Translations under genes and position numbers: made by a program
The notes under the pieces: model-generated
What the model was told of the DNA's origin: nothing
What the model saw: only the letters and a program-made list of their open reading frames with translations
Database searches by the model: none
Part shown: one piece after another, positions 25,473-34,023 of the stretch
How positions within the stretch are numbered: position 1 is the stretch's first letter
Layout: each line of letters starts with the position of its first letter
NCBI GenBank assembly: GCA_964469505.1
Contig: CAYXZO010000020.1
Span: forward strand, 1 to 36,709
Reading direction: 5' to 3'
Length of the DNA stretch: 36,709 nt
Source of the DNA: CAYXZO01 sp964469505
GTDB taxonomy: Bacteria; Fidelibacterota; UBA8477; JABMPR01

Positions 25473-25490
25473 CACTGACAGGGCTTTTTC
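25463..25490 (+). terminator. hairpin with T run between acpP and fabF
   Basis: AAAGCC (25464-25469) pairs with GGCTTT (25482-25487), and TTTTT (25485-25489) follows. The stem overlaps the last acpP codons and stop. It probably terminates part of the transcripts or stabilises the acpP mRNA 3' end, giving more ACP than FabF. Partial function is inference. Confidence 0.6.
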
Positions 25491-25529
25491 GCCTTATTCC
25501 CAGTTGAGTCTAAATAAACCGGAGTACGG

Positions 25530-26768
25530 ATGAAGCGGCGAGTTGTAATCACTGGAATGGGAGTTGTTTCCCCACTGGGTAACGATGTTGCCACTTTCTG
25601 GGAGGGATTGCGAACTGGACGCAACGGTGTGCGCCACCTGGATTGGCTAGTCAAGGAGGGTTATCGCTCAACGGTGGCAGGGCCGGTGGATGAGGAAGTC
25701 AATCTGGAACCCTGGTTTGCAGACCGAGAAGTACGACGGATGGACCCCTATTGTCGTTACGCCCTGTATGCCGCGGCTCAGGCCATAGAGCAGGCGCAAT
25801 TGGAAGATCAGGTTGACCCACAACGGGTAGGCATTCTGGTAGGGTCTGGTATCGGCGGACTCCACGTATTTGCCGACCAAATGCGCACATTGCTGGAAAA
25901 AGGCCATCGTCGGGTTAGTCCTTTCTTTATCCCTATGCTTATTCCCGATATCGCTGCCGGCTTCATTGGTATTCGCTGGGGATTTCAGGGGCCCAACTAC
26001 TCCATCTCTTCCGCCTGTGCCACAGCCAGTCATGCCATAGGCACGGCGTTGCATATCATCCGTTATGGGGCAGCGGAGGTCATGATTTGTGGCGCTGCCG
26101 ATGCGGTCATGTCTCCCATAGCTTTTGCCGGTTTTAGCAACATGAAAGCTCTGACCCCCAATCCGGATCCTGAGACGGCCTGCCGCCCCTTCGATGCACG
26201 GCGAGATGGATTTGTGATGGGAGAGGGAGCCGGTATTGTGGTTCTGGAAGCCCTGGAACATGCCCAGGCTCGGGGTGCAACTATTCTAGCTGAGTTGGTA
26301 GGCTTTGGCCAAAGTGCCGACGCTTATCATCTGACCAGCCCCCACCCCGAAGGTCAAGGAGCTGCCCTGGCTATGCGTAACGCTCTGGCTGACGCGGGTA
26401 TTAAGCCGGAACAGGTAGACTACATCAACGCCCACGGTACTTCCACGCCCGCCAACGATCCCACGGAAACTAAGGCTATAAAACAAGTTTTCGGTCAGCA
26501 TGCCTACAAATTGGCAGTGAGTTCGACTAAATCCATGACAGGGCACTTGCTGGGAGCTTCCGGAGGTGTGGAACTGGTGGCGGTGGTCCAAGCTCTCCGG
26601 GAAGGTCTTATTCCACCCACAATTCACCTGGAGGAACCGGACCCAGCTTGCGATCTTGACTATGTTCCAAGGGTGGCGCGCAAGGCCAACTTGACCTACG
26701 CCATAAGCAACTCATTCGGCTTTGGAGGGCATAATGCCGTCCTGGCCGTTAAACGCTGGGAAGACTGA
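25530..26768 (+). CDS. fabF: beta-ketoacyl-ACP synthase II
   Basis: 412 residues, normal length. Cys163 is in SSACATASHA, His302 in NAHGTSTPANDPTE, and His339 in STKSMTGHLLGASGG: the Cys-His-His triad of elongating condensing enzymes, unlike the Cys-His-Asn of FabH. It elongates acyl-ACP. CCGGAG lies before the ATG. Its end overlaps rnc by 35 nt. Confidence 0.97.
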   Translation: MKRRVVITGMGVVSPLGNDVATFWEGLRTGRNGVRHLDWLVKEGYRSTVAGPVDEEVNLEPWFADREVRRMDPYCRYALYAAAQAIEQAQLEDQVDPQRVGILVGSGIGGLHVFADQMRTLLEKGHRRVSPFFIPMLIPDIAAGFIGIRWGFQGPNYSISSACATASHAIGTALHIIRYGAAEVMICGAADAVMSPIAFAGFSNMKALTPNPDPETACRPFDARRDGFVMGEGAGIVVLEALEHAQARGATILAELVGFGQSADAYHLTSPHPEGQGAALAMRNALADAGIKPEQVDYINAHGTSTPANDPTETKAIKQVFGQHAYKLAVSSTKSMTGHLLGASGGVELVAVVQALREGLIPPTIHLEEPDPACDLDYVPRVARKANLTYAISNSFGFGGHNAVLAVKRWED

Positions 26769-27540
26769 AACGACTCTCTGGAAACGTTTCTGGAGTAAAT
26801 TTCGTCACCGACCCCAGGAATCACCGTCCCTGGATCCTGAGTTCCAGAGGCAACTACCCAATCTGGAACGCATCCTGAACTACCATTTTCGTAATCCTTT
26901 CCTGCTGCAAAAAGCCTTAACCCATGCCTCCTATCCTAACCGAGGCAAACGGGACTATTCCTATGAACGTCTGGAATTTTTAGGCGACGCGGTCTTGCAA
27001 CTTATCATTTCCCAATACCTGTTTGAGAATCATCCCCACGGCGACGAAGGGCTCCTGACCCGCTATCGCACCATTCTGGTCAACGGCTCCTTTCTGGCCG
27101 AATGTGCTGAAGCCCTCAATTTGATGCCCTTCCTGAGGATTGAAACTGGCTTTCGTAACCGTACTCCCCGGGAGCAGCGGCCGATTCTGGCAGATATAGT
27201 TGAGGCCCTGCTAGGAGCTTTATACCTGGACGGTGGCTTGGAACCGGCCAGAAAGTTTGTTCAGCGTTGGATTCTGGCCCGCAAACCGAATTATCCCGCC
27301 GAACTGCAGGACTTCAACCACAAGGGAATTCTGGCGGAACGTTGCCAGAGTTTAAAGCTGGGAACTCCAGTATATGAAATCACCGGCACCAGCGGTCCTG
27401 ATCATAGTCGAACTTTCGTGGTTCAAGTAAGAGTAAACGGTAAGGTTGTCGGTTTTGGGGAAGGACATTCCAAAAAGGAAGCCAGTCAGAATGCAGCAGA
27501 GGATGCCCTTAAAAATTGGGAGTTATTCTTCCCCGGCTGA
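26734..27540 (+). CDS. rnc: ribonuclease III
   Basis: 268 residues from ATG 26734. GGAGG (26724-26728), inside the fabF end, is the ribosome-binding site and decides the start over the in-frame TTG 26722. RNase III domain: ERLEFLGDAVL carries the signature, and ADIVEALLGALYLDGG the second acidic pair. A dsRNA-binding domain occupies the last 70 residues (ending near GHSKKEASQNAAEDAL). It processes rRNA precursors and structured RNAs. The fabF-rnc pairing is widespread. The N-terminal extension of about 35 residues before the domain is basic and longer than in E. coli. Confidence 0.95.
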   Translation: MPSWPLNAGKTETTLWKRFWSKFRHRPQESPSLDPEFQRQLPNLERILNYHFRNPFLLQKALTHASYPNRGKRDYSYERLEFLGDAVLQLIISQYLFENHPHGDEGLLTRYRTILVNGSFLAECAEALNLMPFLRIETGFRNRTPREQRPILADIVEALLGALYLDGGLEPARKFVQRWILARKPNYPAELQDFNHKGILAERCQSLKLGTPVYEITGTSGPDHSRTFVVQVRVNGKVVGFGEGHSKKEASQNAAEDALKNWELFFPG

Positions 27541-27621
27541 AAGAGACTTACTTTTCGCCCTGACGGCATCTATATTCCTTTAACCAAAACATTGCAAGAA
27601 CCCTCGATAGGGGAGTGTATT

Positions 27622-29169
27622 ATGAAAAGACTATTTCTGCTCGTGCTGGCTTTAATCAGTAGTACAGTGCTGTTGTTAGCCCAGGATGAAAGCAAAGGTA
27701 ACAACCGCCAGATGAATATGGGCCTGGGGGCCGTAACCATCGATGGTAAGCTGTATAACCAGATTGCTTTGCGGCCTGAAGTCGCCTTTGGTAAGCTGGG
27801 GGTTGGTCTGGATCTGGTGTTGTACCTGGATTCCGAGGGCCGGCTGCGGAAAGACGAATGGAATCACCCCCAGGATCTCTTGGATAAAATCATGTATCTG
27901 CGCTGGGGACATCCCGGGGACGTGTTTTACTTCCGCTACGGGGCTCTAGATGATGTCACGTTGGGATATGGTATTTTGGTGAAACATTACTCAAACGTCA
28001 CCCAATATCCCACTTTTCGCAAAGTAGGGACCCGTCTTGGGTTGAAAATTCCACTTTTGGGTCTCATCTGGGGAGTGGACGGCTTCGTGGCGGATTGGAA
28101 AGATATGGCCCGTGGGCCGGGGTTGTTCGGAGTTCGGGCCAGTGTAGGTTGGGACGGGTTTACCTTCGGGGCCTCGGTAGTGGCGGACGGCAATCAGTAC
28201 TTAGGATTTAAAGACCGGGATGGCGACGGCTACCCAGATTTGCTGGATGATTTTCCCGATGATCCTGATCTCTACAAGGATTCCGATGGCGATGGAATTA
28301 CCGATCAGGAAGACCTGGACGTAGACGGAGACGGCATTACTGATGTGGTTGACAGCCGCATTCCAGGTTATACCGGTCCCGTGATTCAGCTTGATCCGGA
28401 TTGGGAACGTAACATCAAACCTGATCCCATCAATATCAACCAAGATAGTAAAAGTCTGGCAGCCATCGGATTCGACATAAGCCATCCCTTGATGGATAAT
28501 GGAGCTCTAAAACTTTGGGCCGCTGTGGAATTAGCCAAATTCCTAGGATCACACGTGGATCCGAGCACGGGTAGAACCATTAACCATGGTTGGGGGTTTG
28601 CCCCAGGGATACATGGTGATGTACTGCGACTGGTACATTTTGATCTGGAGTATCGCCAGAGCTCCGAAGCTTTCGCTTTCAGCTTCTTTGATCAGAACTA
28701 TGATTTGCAGAGAGTTACGATCGGAAGCGATAGTTTGGGGCATCCTGAAGCCATAACCCGGGATATGCAAATTCTTAATGCGCCCCCTTTGAAGGGCGTC
28801 TTCGGTTCCGCTTCGGCCAATTTCCTCAATCTAGTTGAGGGGACAGCGTCCTATCAAGACTTGCGCTCTGACACCAGCGCGCTTAAAAGCTTTCACGCTT
28901 CTTTGGGACTGAAGCCTGGTCTTATTCCTAAAGTCAAGGAAGCCTTTGCCTATTTTCAGCGTATGAATGTCGCTGACCCGTTTGATTTCATTAGCGAAGG
29001 TTCTCTAATGGGTTATCGCGTGACTATTACGCTGGGAGGCGGAGCTACCCTCACCTGGAATTTCATCAAGAGCTTCCGGGATCTGAATGGGGATGGAATA
29101 ATTGATACTTCCCCCGGCTCCAAAGAAGTGTTCACTACAACCACGTTTGAAACGGGATTTAGTTTTTAA
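27622..29169 (+). CDS. outer-membrane beta-barrel protein with TSP3 calcium repeats
   Basis: 515 residues from ATG 27622 (GGGGAG ahead). The signal peptide is cleaved near LLLA-Q (20/21). The first 190 residues and the last 270 are beta-strand-rich. An inserted block at about 197-245 has three to four DxDGDGxxD units, the thrombospondin type-3 calcium-binding repeat. A further DLNGDGIID motif lies near the C-terminus. The protein ends in Phe with an alternating hydrophobic last strand, fitting BAM-dependent insertion. It is likely an outer-membrane protein with a calcium-binding loop or periplasmic segment. The specific function is not recognised. It has its own terminator (29201-29229) and stands alone. 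Confidence 0.75.
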   Translation: MKRLFLLVLALISSTVLLLAQDESKGNNRQMNMGLGAVTIDGKLYNQIALRPEVAFGKLGVGLDLVLYLDSEGRLRKDEWNHPQDLLDKIMYLRWGHPGDVFYFRYGALDDVTLGYGILVKHYSNVTQYPTFRKVGTRLGLKIPLLGLIWGVDGFVADWKDMARGPGLFGVRASVGWDGFTFGASVVADGNQYLGFKDRDGDGYPDLLDDFPDDPDLYKDSDGDGITDQEDLDVDGDGITDVVDSRIPGYTGPVIQLDPDWERNIKPDPININQDSKSLAAIGFDISHPLMDNGALKLWAAVELAKFLGSHVDPSTGRTINHGWGFAPGIHGDVLRLVHFDLEYRQSSEAFAFSFFDQNYDLQRVTIGSDSLGHPEAITRDMQILNAPPLKGVFGSASANFLNLVEGTASYQDLRSDTSALKSFHASLGLKPGLIPKVKEAFAYFQRMNVADPFDFISEGSLMGYRVTITLGGGATLTWNFIKSFRDLNGDGIIDTSPGSKEVFTTTTFETGFSF

Positions 29170-29200
29170 GGGCAGACAGTTTAGCAGAATGAAATGCTAG

Positions 29201-29229
29201 AGCCTTGGCGATAAAGCCAAGGCTTTTTT
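29201..29229 (+). terminator. intrinsic terminator of the TSP3 barrel gene
   Basis: AGCCTTGGC (29201-29209) pairs perfectly with GCCAAGGCT (29216-29224) around a 6-nt loop, followed by a run of six T. It is 31 nt after the stop codon. Confidence 0.92.
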
Positions 29230-29250
29230 CTTATTTCTTTAGAGATTGAA

Positions 29251-29526
29251 CTAGGTTTTGAATAGATGAATCTTATCGATTACCGCTACGATTAAAGCCC
29301 TTACCGGGGCCCGCTCATCCCTTAAGACCAGGCGGGCGCCGGAGCCTTCATCATTTACCAGCACCAGGTCACCTTCTCCGGCTTGCACCGTGTCGATGGC
29401 CATGAAGGATTCTCCCTGGGGGTCACCTTCGGGCGTAAGGGGTTGAACCACCAGCAGCTTTTTACCCTTCAAGCTGGGGTTCTTCATCGTGGAAACCATG
29501 GAGCCGATGACCTTGGCGATAATCAT
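29251..29526 (-). CDS. EutN/CcmL bacterial microcompartment vertex protein (orphan)
   Basis: 91 residues from ATG 29526; the open frame runs further upstream without sense. It begins MIIAKVIGSMVSTMKNPSLKG and has LLVVQPLTP, AIDTVQAGEGDLVLV and an ending VRALIVAVIDKI. This is the full OB-like fold of EutN/CcmL pentamers, which cap the vertices of microcompartment shells. No hexameric BMC-H shell gene or encapsulated enzyme is in the window. It is the last gene of the inositol-lipid operon, 46 nt after the COG2426 gene, without a clear ribosome-binding site. A shell role would require BMC-H genes elsewhere. An independent role is the alternative. Confidence 0.85.
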   Translation of the reverse strand: MIIAKVIGSMVSTMKNPSLKGKKLLVVQPLTPEGDPQGESFMAIDTVQAGEGDLVLVNDEGSGARLVLRDERAPVRALIVAVIDKIHLFKT

Positions 29527-29572
29527 GGGGTCAAAAATAGATGATAAGCTGCATTGAGAGTATGTTTTATGT

Positions 29573-30031
29573 TCAAAACAGGCTGATAACTCCCAAGGTA
29601 GCGGCCAGGAAGATTCCCGCTCCGATAATTGAACCCACACCTACCAGGAGAAAAGTGGAGCGACGGGCTAATCCCAAAACTCGCGCCAGGCTCATACCTG
29701 TCCACACCCCACCTGCAAAAGGTGTGGCGGTGATAATCATTACTGACAGACTACCTAAGCGGGCCATCTTGTTAGAAACTCTTAGTCGCCGCAGTTTTTG
29801 CTGTAATCTTTCAGTACGTTGATGGATATAAGTGAAAGGAAAGACATGATTGCCAGCAAGATGCAGGAAATGATCAACAAGGAACATAAGGAGTAAGTCA
29901 GTTCCTACCACTATGGCAGCGATACTATAGGGGGAGAAGCCCACCAGCACACCGTAGGGGAAGGCTCCTTTCTTGCCTATAAGGAACTGGGTGATGATTA
30001 GGCCCAAAAGGGCCAGCAGGCGCTTAATCAA
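29573..30031 (-). CDS. COG2426-type small multidrug-export family membrane protein
   Basis: 152 residues from TTG 30031, overlapping the end of the preceding phosphotransferase gene by 8 nt. Four or more membrane helices. The composition and the ATPFAGGVWTGMSLARVLG and VGVGSIIGAGIF stretches match the family annotated as small multi-drug export protein. That name is historical and transport is not proven for most members. Tight coupling to the inositol-lipid enzymes suggests a linked membrane role. Confidence 0.7.
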   Translation of the reverse strand: MIKRLLALLGLIITQFLIGKKGAFPYGVLVGFSPYSIAAIVVGTDLLLMFLVDHFLHLAGNHVFPFTYIHQRTERLQQKLRRLRVSNKMARLGSLSVMIITATPFAGGVWTGMSLARVLGLARRSTFLLVGVGSIIGAGIFLAATLGVISLF

Positions 30032-30662
30032 GCTCGCCGTTCCGTTCGGCGCGGTAAACTACCAAAAGACGCTGGACGGCCGTCAGATTGGCACCGATAG
30101 CAATCAGAATAACTGTCCAGCGCAACACCATATCACCGCCTCCCCAGCGCAGGTCAACTGGAGCATTGATTATGGCACCCGTAGCCAATAATAGCATCCG
30201 CTCCGGCCGCTGCAGCCACCCTACGACTTTCTTGCTGCCGAGTCCTTCCGCTCGCGCTCGGGTGTAACTGACCATTACGCTACCCACTAAGGCCGCGAAG
30301 GTCCAGTAGAACATGGCGCCGTCTGGATACAGACGGAGCATACCCAGGAAAATCATGAATTCCACATAACGGTCCAGGCTCGAGTCCAGTAAAGCGCCGA
30401 AACGGGTAGTGGTGTGAGTTAAGCGGGCTACTGCACCATCCAGGGTGTCCAGTAGCCCGCTGAATAACAGAAGGAGACCAGCATAAAAGGTATGATCGGT
30501 TCCAAAAGCCACCGCCGATAACAATCCGATTCCCAGTGCCAGCAGAGACAAAGAATTGGGTTGTAGGCGGGCGATGGGAGTGTGTTCCAACAAACGACCT
30601 AATGTTTTGTAGTAAAAACTGACAATTTTGGATCTGGTTATCTCTAAGTTTGTTGGTTGCAC
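30024..30662 (-). CDS. CDP-alcohol phosphotransferase, PIP-synthase-like
   Basis: 212 residues from GTG 30662, with AAAGGAAA ahead. Six membrane helices. The full motif D(x)2DG(x)2AR(x)8G(x)3D(x)3D is present (Asp72, Asp75, Asp93, Asp97). It is followed by SYTRARAEGLG, a motif found in phosphatidylinositol-phosphate synthases such as mycobacterial PgsA1 and in archaetidylinositol-phosphate synthases. It would join CDP-diacylglycerol and inositol-1-phosphate. The synthase of that substrate is the gene 24 nt upstream, strong support. A glycerol-phosphate acceptor (PgsA) is the alternative. Confidence 0.82.
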   Translation of the reverse strand: MQPTNLEITRSKIVSFYYKTLGRLLEHTPIARLQPNSLSLLALGIGLLSAVAFGTDHTFYAGLLLLFSGLLDTLDGAVARLTHTTTRFGALLDSSLDRYVEFMIFLGMLRLYPDGAMFYWTFAALVGSVMVSYTRARAEGLGSKKVVGWLQRPERMLLLATGAIINAPVDLRWGGGDMVLRWTVILIAIGANLTAVQRLLVVYRAERNGELD

Positions 30663-30686
30663 GCTTAATTTCCTTTCCGGCCGGAT

Positions 30687-32006
30687 TCAGGATTGATAGT
30701 TCTCATAATACTCAGTGCCCAGATGAGTAATGAGTTTCTCACCTTGCATCCAGCGTAAAGTGTTTTTCAGTTTGGTCAACTGAATGAATAGATCATGTTC
30801 TGGGTAAAGTCCCGGTGCCGTCATGGGACTCTTGAAATAAAAGGATAACCATTCCTGGATGCCGCCCATGCGACTGCGGAGCGCCAGGTCAGTGAACAAC
30901 ACTAGATCCAGTACGATAGGCGCGGCTAAAATGCTGTCACGGCACAAAAAGTCGATCTTGATTTGCATGGGATAACCGAGCCAGCCGAAAATGTCGATGT
31001 TATCCCATCCCTCTTTGGAATCGCCGCGAGGCGGATAATAGTTGATCCGCACTTTGTGGTATAGGTTCTGGTATAGATCTGGGTAGGTTTCGGGTTGCAG
31101 AATGTAGTCCAGCACCCCTTTCTTGCTCACCTCTTTGGTGTGGAAAGAGGCCGGATCGTCCAGCACTTCTCCGTCTCGATTACCCAGAATATTAGTGGAG
31201 AACCAACCGGAAACACCCAGCAAACGAGCCTTCAATCCCGGTGCCAGGATGGTTTTCATCAGAGTCTGACCGGTTTTGAAATCCTTACCGGCTATCGGCA
31301 GGCGTTGTTTTTCCGCCAGTTCCAATAAGGCCGGAATGTCCACCGTCAGGTTGGGAGCTCCGTTTATAAAAGGTACTCCACTCTGCAAGGCCGCATAAGC
31401 GTAAATCATGCTAGGAGCGATATTGGGATCGTTCTCCTTTAAGCCTTTTTCGAAAGCCTCCAAAGTCTGGTGAACCGATGCCGGTTCGAGATAGGCTTCA
31501 GTACTGGCACACCAGATCATCACTTCCCGGGTCGTTTTTTGTTCCTCCCTGAACCGACGGATATCCTCCATTAATTGTTGTGCCAGGTCCCACTTACTGG
31601 TTCCCTGTTTGACGTGCGTGCCCTCCAGTTTTTTCACGAAACGTTTTTCGAACACTGCCGGCATGGGTTTGATCTTTTCCAACACGGGTCGAACCATTTC
31701 CAGATCTTCCGGAGTCAACACTTGTGCTTTCCGGGCAGCGGTGTAGCCGTCATCGGGAATGGGATCCCAGGCGGCAAACACCAGATCATTCAGCTCAGCT
31801 AGCGGCACGAAATCCTTAATGAGGGGTACTCGCTTTTCGGGTCGTTTACCCAAACGGATAGTTCCCATCTGAGTCAGGCTACCGATCGGCTTACGCCAAC
31901 CACGGCGGATAGCCTCAACTCCTGCGATAAAAGTGGTTGCTACTGCACCTAAACCGGGTATCAATACTCCCAGTTTACCTTCTGGTTTAGTAATGTTCCT
32001 ATTCAT
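30687..32006 (-). CDS. ino1: myo-inositol-1-phosphate synthase
   Basis: 439 residues from ATG 32006, with AAGGAGC ahead. An N-terminal Rossmann fold has PGLGAVATTFIAG. The conserved KDFKTGQTLMKTIL core follows, then LLGVSGWFSTNILGNRDGEVL, where NAD and glucose-6-phosphate bind. It turns glucose-6-phosphate into inositol phosphate by an internal NAD redox cycle. The length and sequence fit the bacterial/archaeal branch rather than the longer eukaryotic one. It is in an operon with a PIP-synthase-like enzyme, and its product also feeds the enzyme at 11655-13049. Confidence 0.93.
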   Translation of the reverse strand: MNRNITKPEGKLGVLIPGLGAVATTFIAGVEAIRRGWRKPIGSLTQMGTIRLGKRPEKRVPLIKDFVPLAELNDLVFAAWDPIPDDGYTAARKAQVLTPEDLEMVRPVLEKIKPMPAVFEKRFVKKLEGTHVKQGTSKWDLAQQLMEDIRRFREEQKTTREVMIWCASTEAYLEPASVHQTLEAFEKGLKENDPNIAPSMIYAYAALQSGVPFINGAPNLTVDIPALLELAEKQRLPIAGKDFKTGQTLMKTILAPGLKARLLGVSGWFSTNILGNRDGEVLDDPASFHTKEVSKKGVLDYILQPETYPDLYQNLYHKVRINYYPPRGDSKEGWDNIDIFGWLGYPMQIKIDFLCRDSILAAPIVLDLVLFTDLALRSRMGGIQEWLSFYFKSPMTAPGLYPEHDLFIQLTKLKNTLRWMQGEKLITHLGTEYYENYQS

Positions 32007-32018
32007 AAGCCTTGCTCC

Positions 32019-32669
32019 TTATTCTCCATTTTGTAACGACTGCTTGACTTTTTGCCATTCACTCAGAAAAACAGCCCAGGCAGTACCATAAGCTACTAGA
32101 AATATCATCCAGGGATATTGGGTCGGTTTTCCACCGGCCAGAATTGCTGGAGTATTCCAGAGATAGGTCATAAAGATCACCAATCCCACTCCACTTTCCA
32201 CCAGCCAGGCTTTTTTAGGAAAACTGGGTGGCTGAGTCTGTTCCCCAAAGGGAGCCAATAAGATGCCGGCAATCACTAACGCCAGGGATACCAGTAGGGG
32301 ACTTAAAACTGGTCCGACCCAGGGTAAGGGAATAAGGAACAAAATATCCCAATCCAGCAGCGAGGTCGGCCAATTCAAAAAGATCTTCAACCAGGCATAA
32401 TACCCCAGATCCCAAACTCCGAAAGCTAGAATAAAGGCCGCGAAACGAGCTATGAAGTTTTTCCCTGCCAACCAGGCTAAAACTGCCAGGAGTATCAGGG
32501 TGGCCGTTTCCCGGCCGACTTCCACAGCTAAAAGCGGTAGCTCCAGAGAGACCAGGGGAAAATGGAAGCCTTCCGGGTAGTAAAGCTGCCGTAAATAAAC
32601 TACAACGGCGGCTTCAATGTAGGCAAAAGCTAAAGAGGCTATGGTAATGGCCCAAAGACGACCCTTCAC
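32019..32669 (-). CDS. uncharacterised multi-pass membrane protein
   Basis: 216 residues from GTG 32669, with AGGAG 7 nt ahead; not recognised by function. Six or so hydrophobic segments. Conserved-looking stretches are GVWDLGYYAWLKIFLNWP and DWDILFLIPLPWVGPVL, with several Trp, Asp and Pro. No cofactor or catalytic motif is evident. The gene starts 2 nt after the patatin gene ends and lies 12 nt before the inositol-phosphate synthase gene, so it is cotranscribed. A role in inositol-lipid formation or transport is inferred only from position. Confidence 0.75.
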   Translation of the reverse strand: MKGRLWAITIASLAFAYIEAAVVVYLRQLYYPEGFHFPLVSLELPLLAVEVGRETATLILLAVLAWLAGKNFIARFAAFILAFGVWDLGYYAWLKIFLNWPTSLLDWDILFLIPLPWVGPVLSPLLVSLALVIAGILLAPFGEQTQPPSFPKKAWLVESGVGLVIFMTYLWNTPAILAGGKPTQYPWMIFLVAYGTAWAVFLSEWQKVKQSLQNGE

Positions 32670-32671
32670 AG

Positions 32672-33775
32672 TTATTCTCCTGTTTCGAGTTCGATTGACC
32701 GTTCTGGGTAAGGCATCCCGGGCGATGAAAATTTAAAACCCTCAGCTTCCAGGGTTCTGCGGGCAGCCCAGTAACCTACAACAATAGCCAGGTCCCCTTT
32801 ATTGAACTCCCACGATTTGATGGATCGAGTATTGGGCTCAATTAGCAGATCAGGGGGAGTTAGTCGCAAGCTGAGGTGAGCCAAATGAGCTTGAGCGATC
32901 ATAAAAGTATTCTGGGCGATTTTGAACAACCCGGGTTCCGGGGGCTGAGTATTTCGAGATTCCGAGTGAGACCAGCGTTTAAACCAGCCGCCCAGGAATC
33001 CGCTCCAATTTTGTCGTTTTTGGCCATTCCCCGGAACGGAGCGTAGTTGAGTCGAGGGCAGAATTCTGGCCTCGTCGGCAGGTGGCAACAAAACGTTCAC
33101 AGCGATGACGAATTCTGCCCCCATTTTGCGCACCACATCCACAGGTACCGGATCCACCAGTCCTCCGTCCACTAATAGAGTGTCGCTCTGCAAAACTGGA
33201 GTAAAAATTATTGGAATTGAAATCGTAGCCCGTACCGCTTTAACCAGGTCGCCCCGTTGCAACACGATCAAACGACCGGTGCGGATGTCCACAGCCGTTA
33301 AAGCCAGGGGAATCAGGGTGATCTCCAACCGCTTTATGGGATAGAGAGAGTCTAGAAGTTCAGTCACAGCCTTGCCTCTGGTCAGGCCACTCCTGGCGAA
33401 TGAGGGGCGAAAGAGGGAGGCCATTTTTCTCCAATCGGTCTTTTCGGCCAAAACAATCAGCGTGTCAATGGGTACGCCGGTGACGTAGGCCGCACCCACC
33501 AAGCCGCCCATGCTGCTACCGGCCACCAGATCCGGCTTAATCCCTGCTTCTTCAAAAGCTTTAAGGACCCCAATGTGGGCTAATCCTTTTGCGGCTCCAC
33601 CACCCAGGGCCAACCCAATCGTACGGTGCTGTGCCAGAGCTTGTTTTAGAGTCAAAGAGGAAAGCTGAGCAAAAACGGGGGAGATTGACAATGAAACAGC
33701 AATGAGCAGATACAGGAATACTTTCAACCTTATCCAGTTTGAATCCACCCCGGCGTTTTTCCTCATCACGTTCAT
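32672..33775 (-). CDS. patatin-like phospholipase (RssA/NTE type)
   Basis: 367 residues. After a hydrophobic signal segment (about 17-37) the patatin domain has GGGAAKG (58-64, oxyanion hole). The nucleophile Ser88 is in GSSMG and Asp203 in DGG, a complete Ser-Asp dyad. The last 100 residues are less conserved. The protein is probably exported or periplasmic and would cleave acyl chains from phospholipids. Two in-frame ATGs (33775, 33766) are possible starts; neither has a strong ribosome-binding site. It heads the six-gene minus-strand operon, so it may remodel the lipids made by the following genes. Confidence 0.88.
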   Translation of the reverse strand: MNVMRKNAGVDSNWIRLKVFLYLLIAVSLSISPVFAQLSSLTLKQALAQHRTIGLALGGGAAKGLAHIGVLKAFEEAGIKPDLVAGSSMGGLVGAAYVTGVPIDTLIVLAEKTDWRKMASLFRPSFARSGLTRGKAVTELLDSLYPIKRLEITLIPLALTAVDIRTGRLIVLQRGDLVKAVRATISIPIIFTPVLQSDTLLVDGGLVDPVPVDVVRKMGAEFVIAVNVLLPPADEARILPSTQLRSVPGNGQKRQNWSGFLGGWFKRWSHSESRNTQPPEPGLFKIAQNTFMIAQAHLAHLSLRLTPPDLLIEPNTRSIKSWEFNKGDLAIVVGYWAARRTLEAEGFKFSSPGMPYPERSIELETGE

Positions 33776-34023
33776 TCTAAGTTTTGGTTAAATAGAAAGT
33801 TCCAGCTTTTATTGAGCTTCTCAGGGGCTGTATTTTTTTTGACGGTGAGCGTCTAATTTTCTCCATCTCTCCAACCATGTAAATATGCCATAAATACAAT
33901 TAGTTGTGAGTAATTATCCCAGTCGGGGTTGCATTTTTAAGCTTTCTTGAGCCGGGGAATAGGTATTTACCCCGTAAAGTTCCACGTAAGCTGTTTTGAA
34001 CTGAGCACCACAAACCGTTTTTC

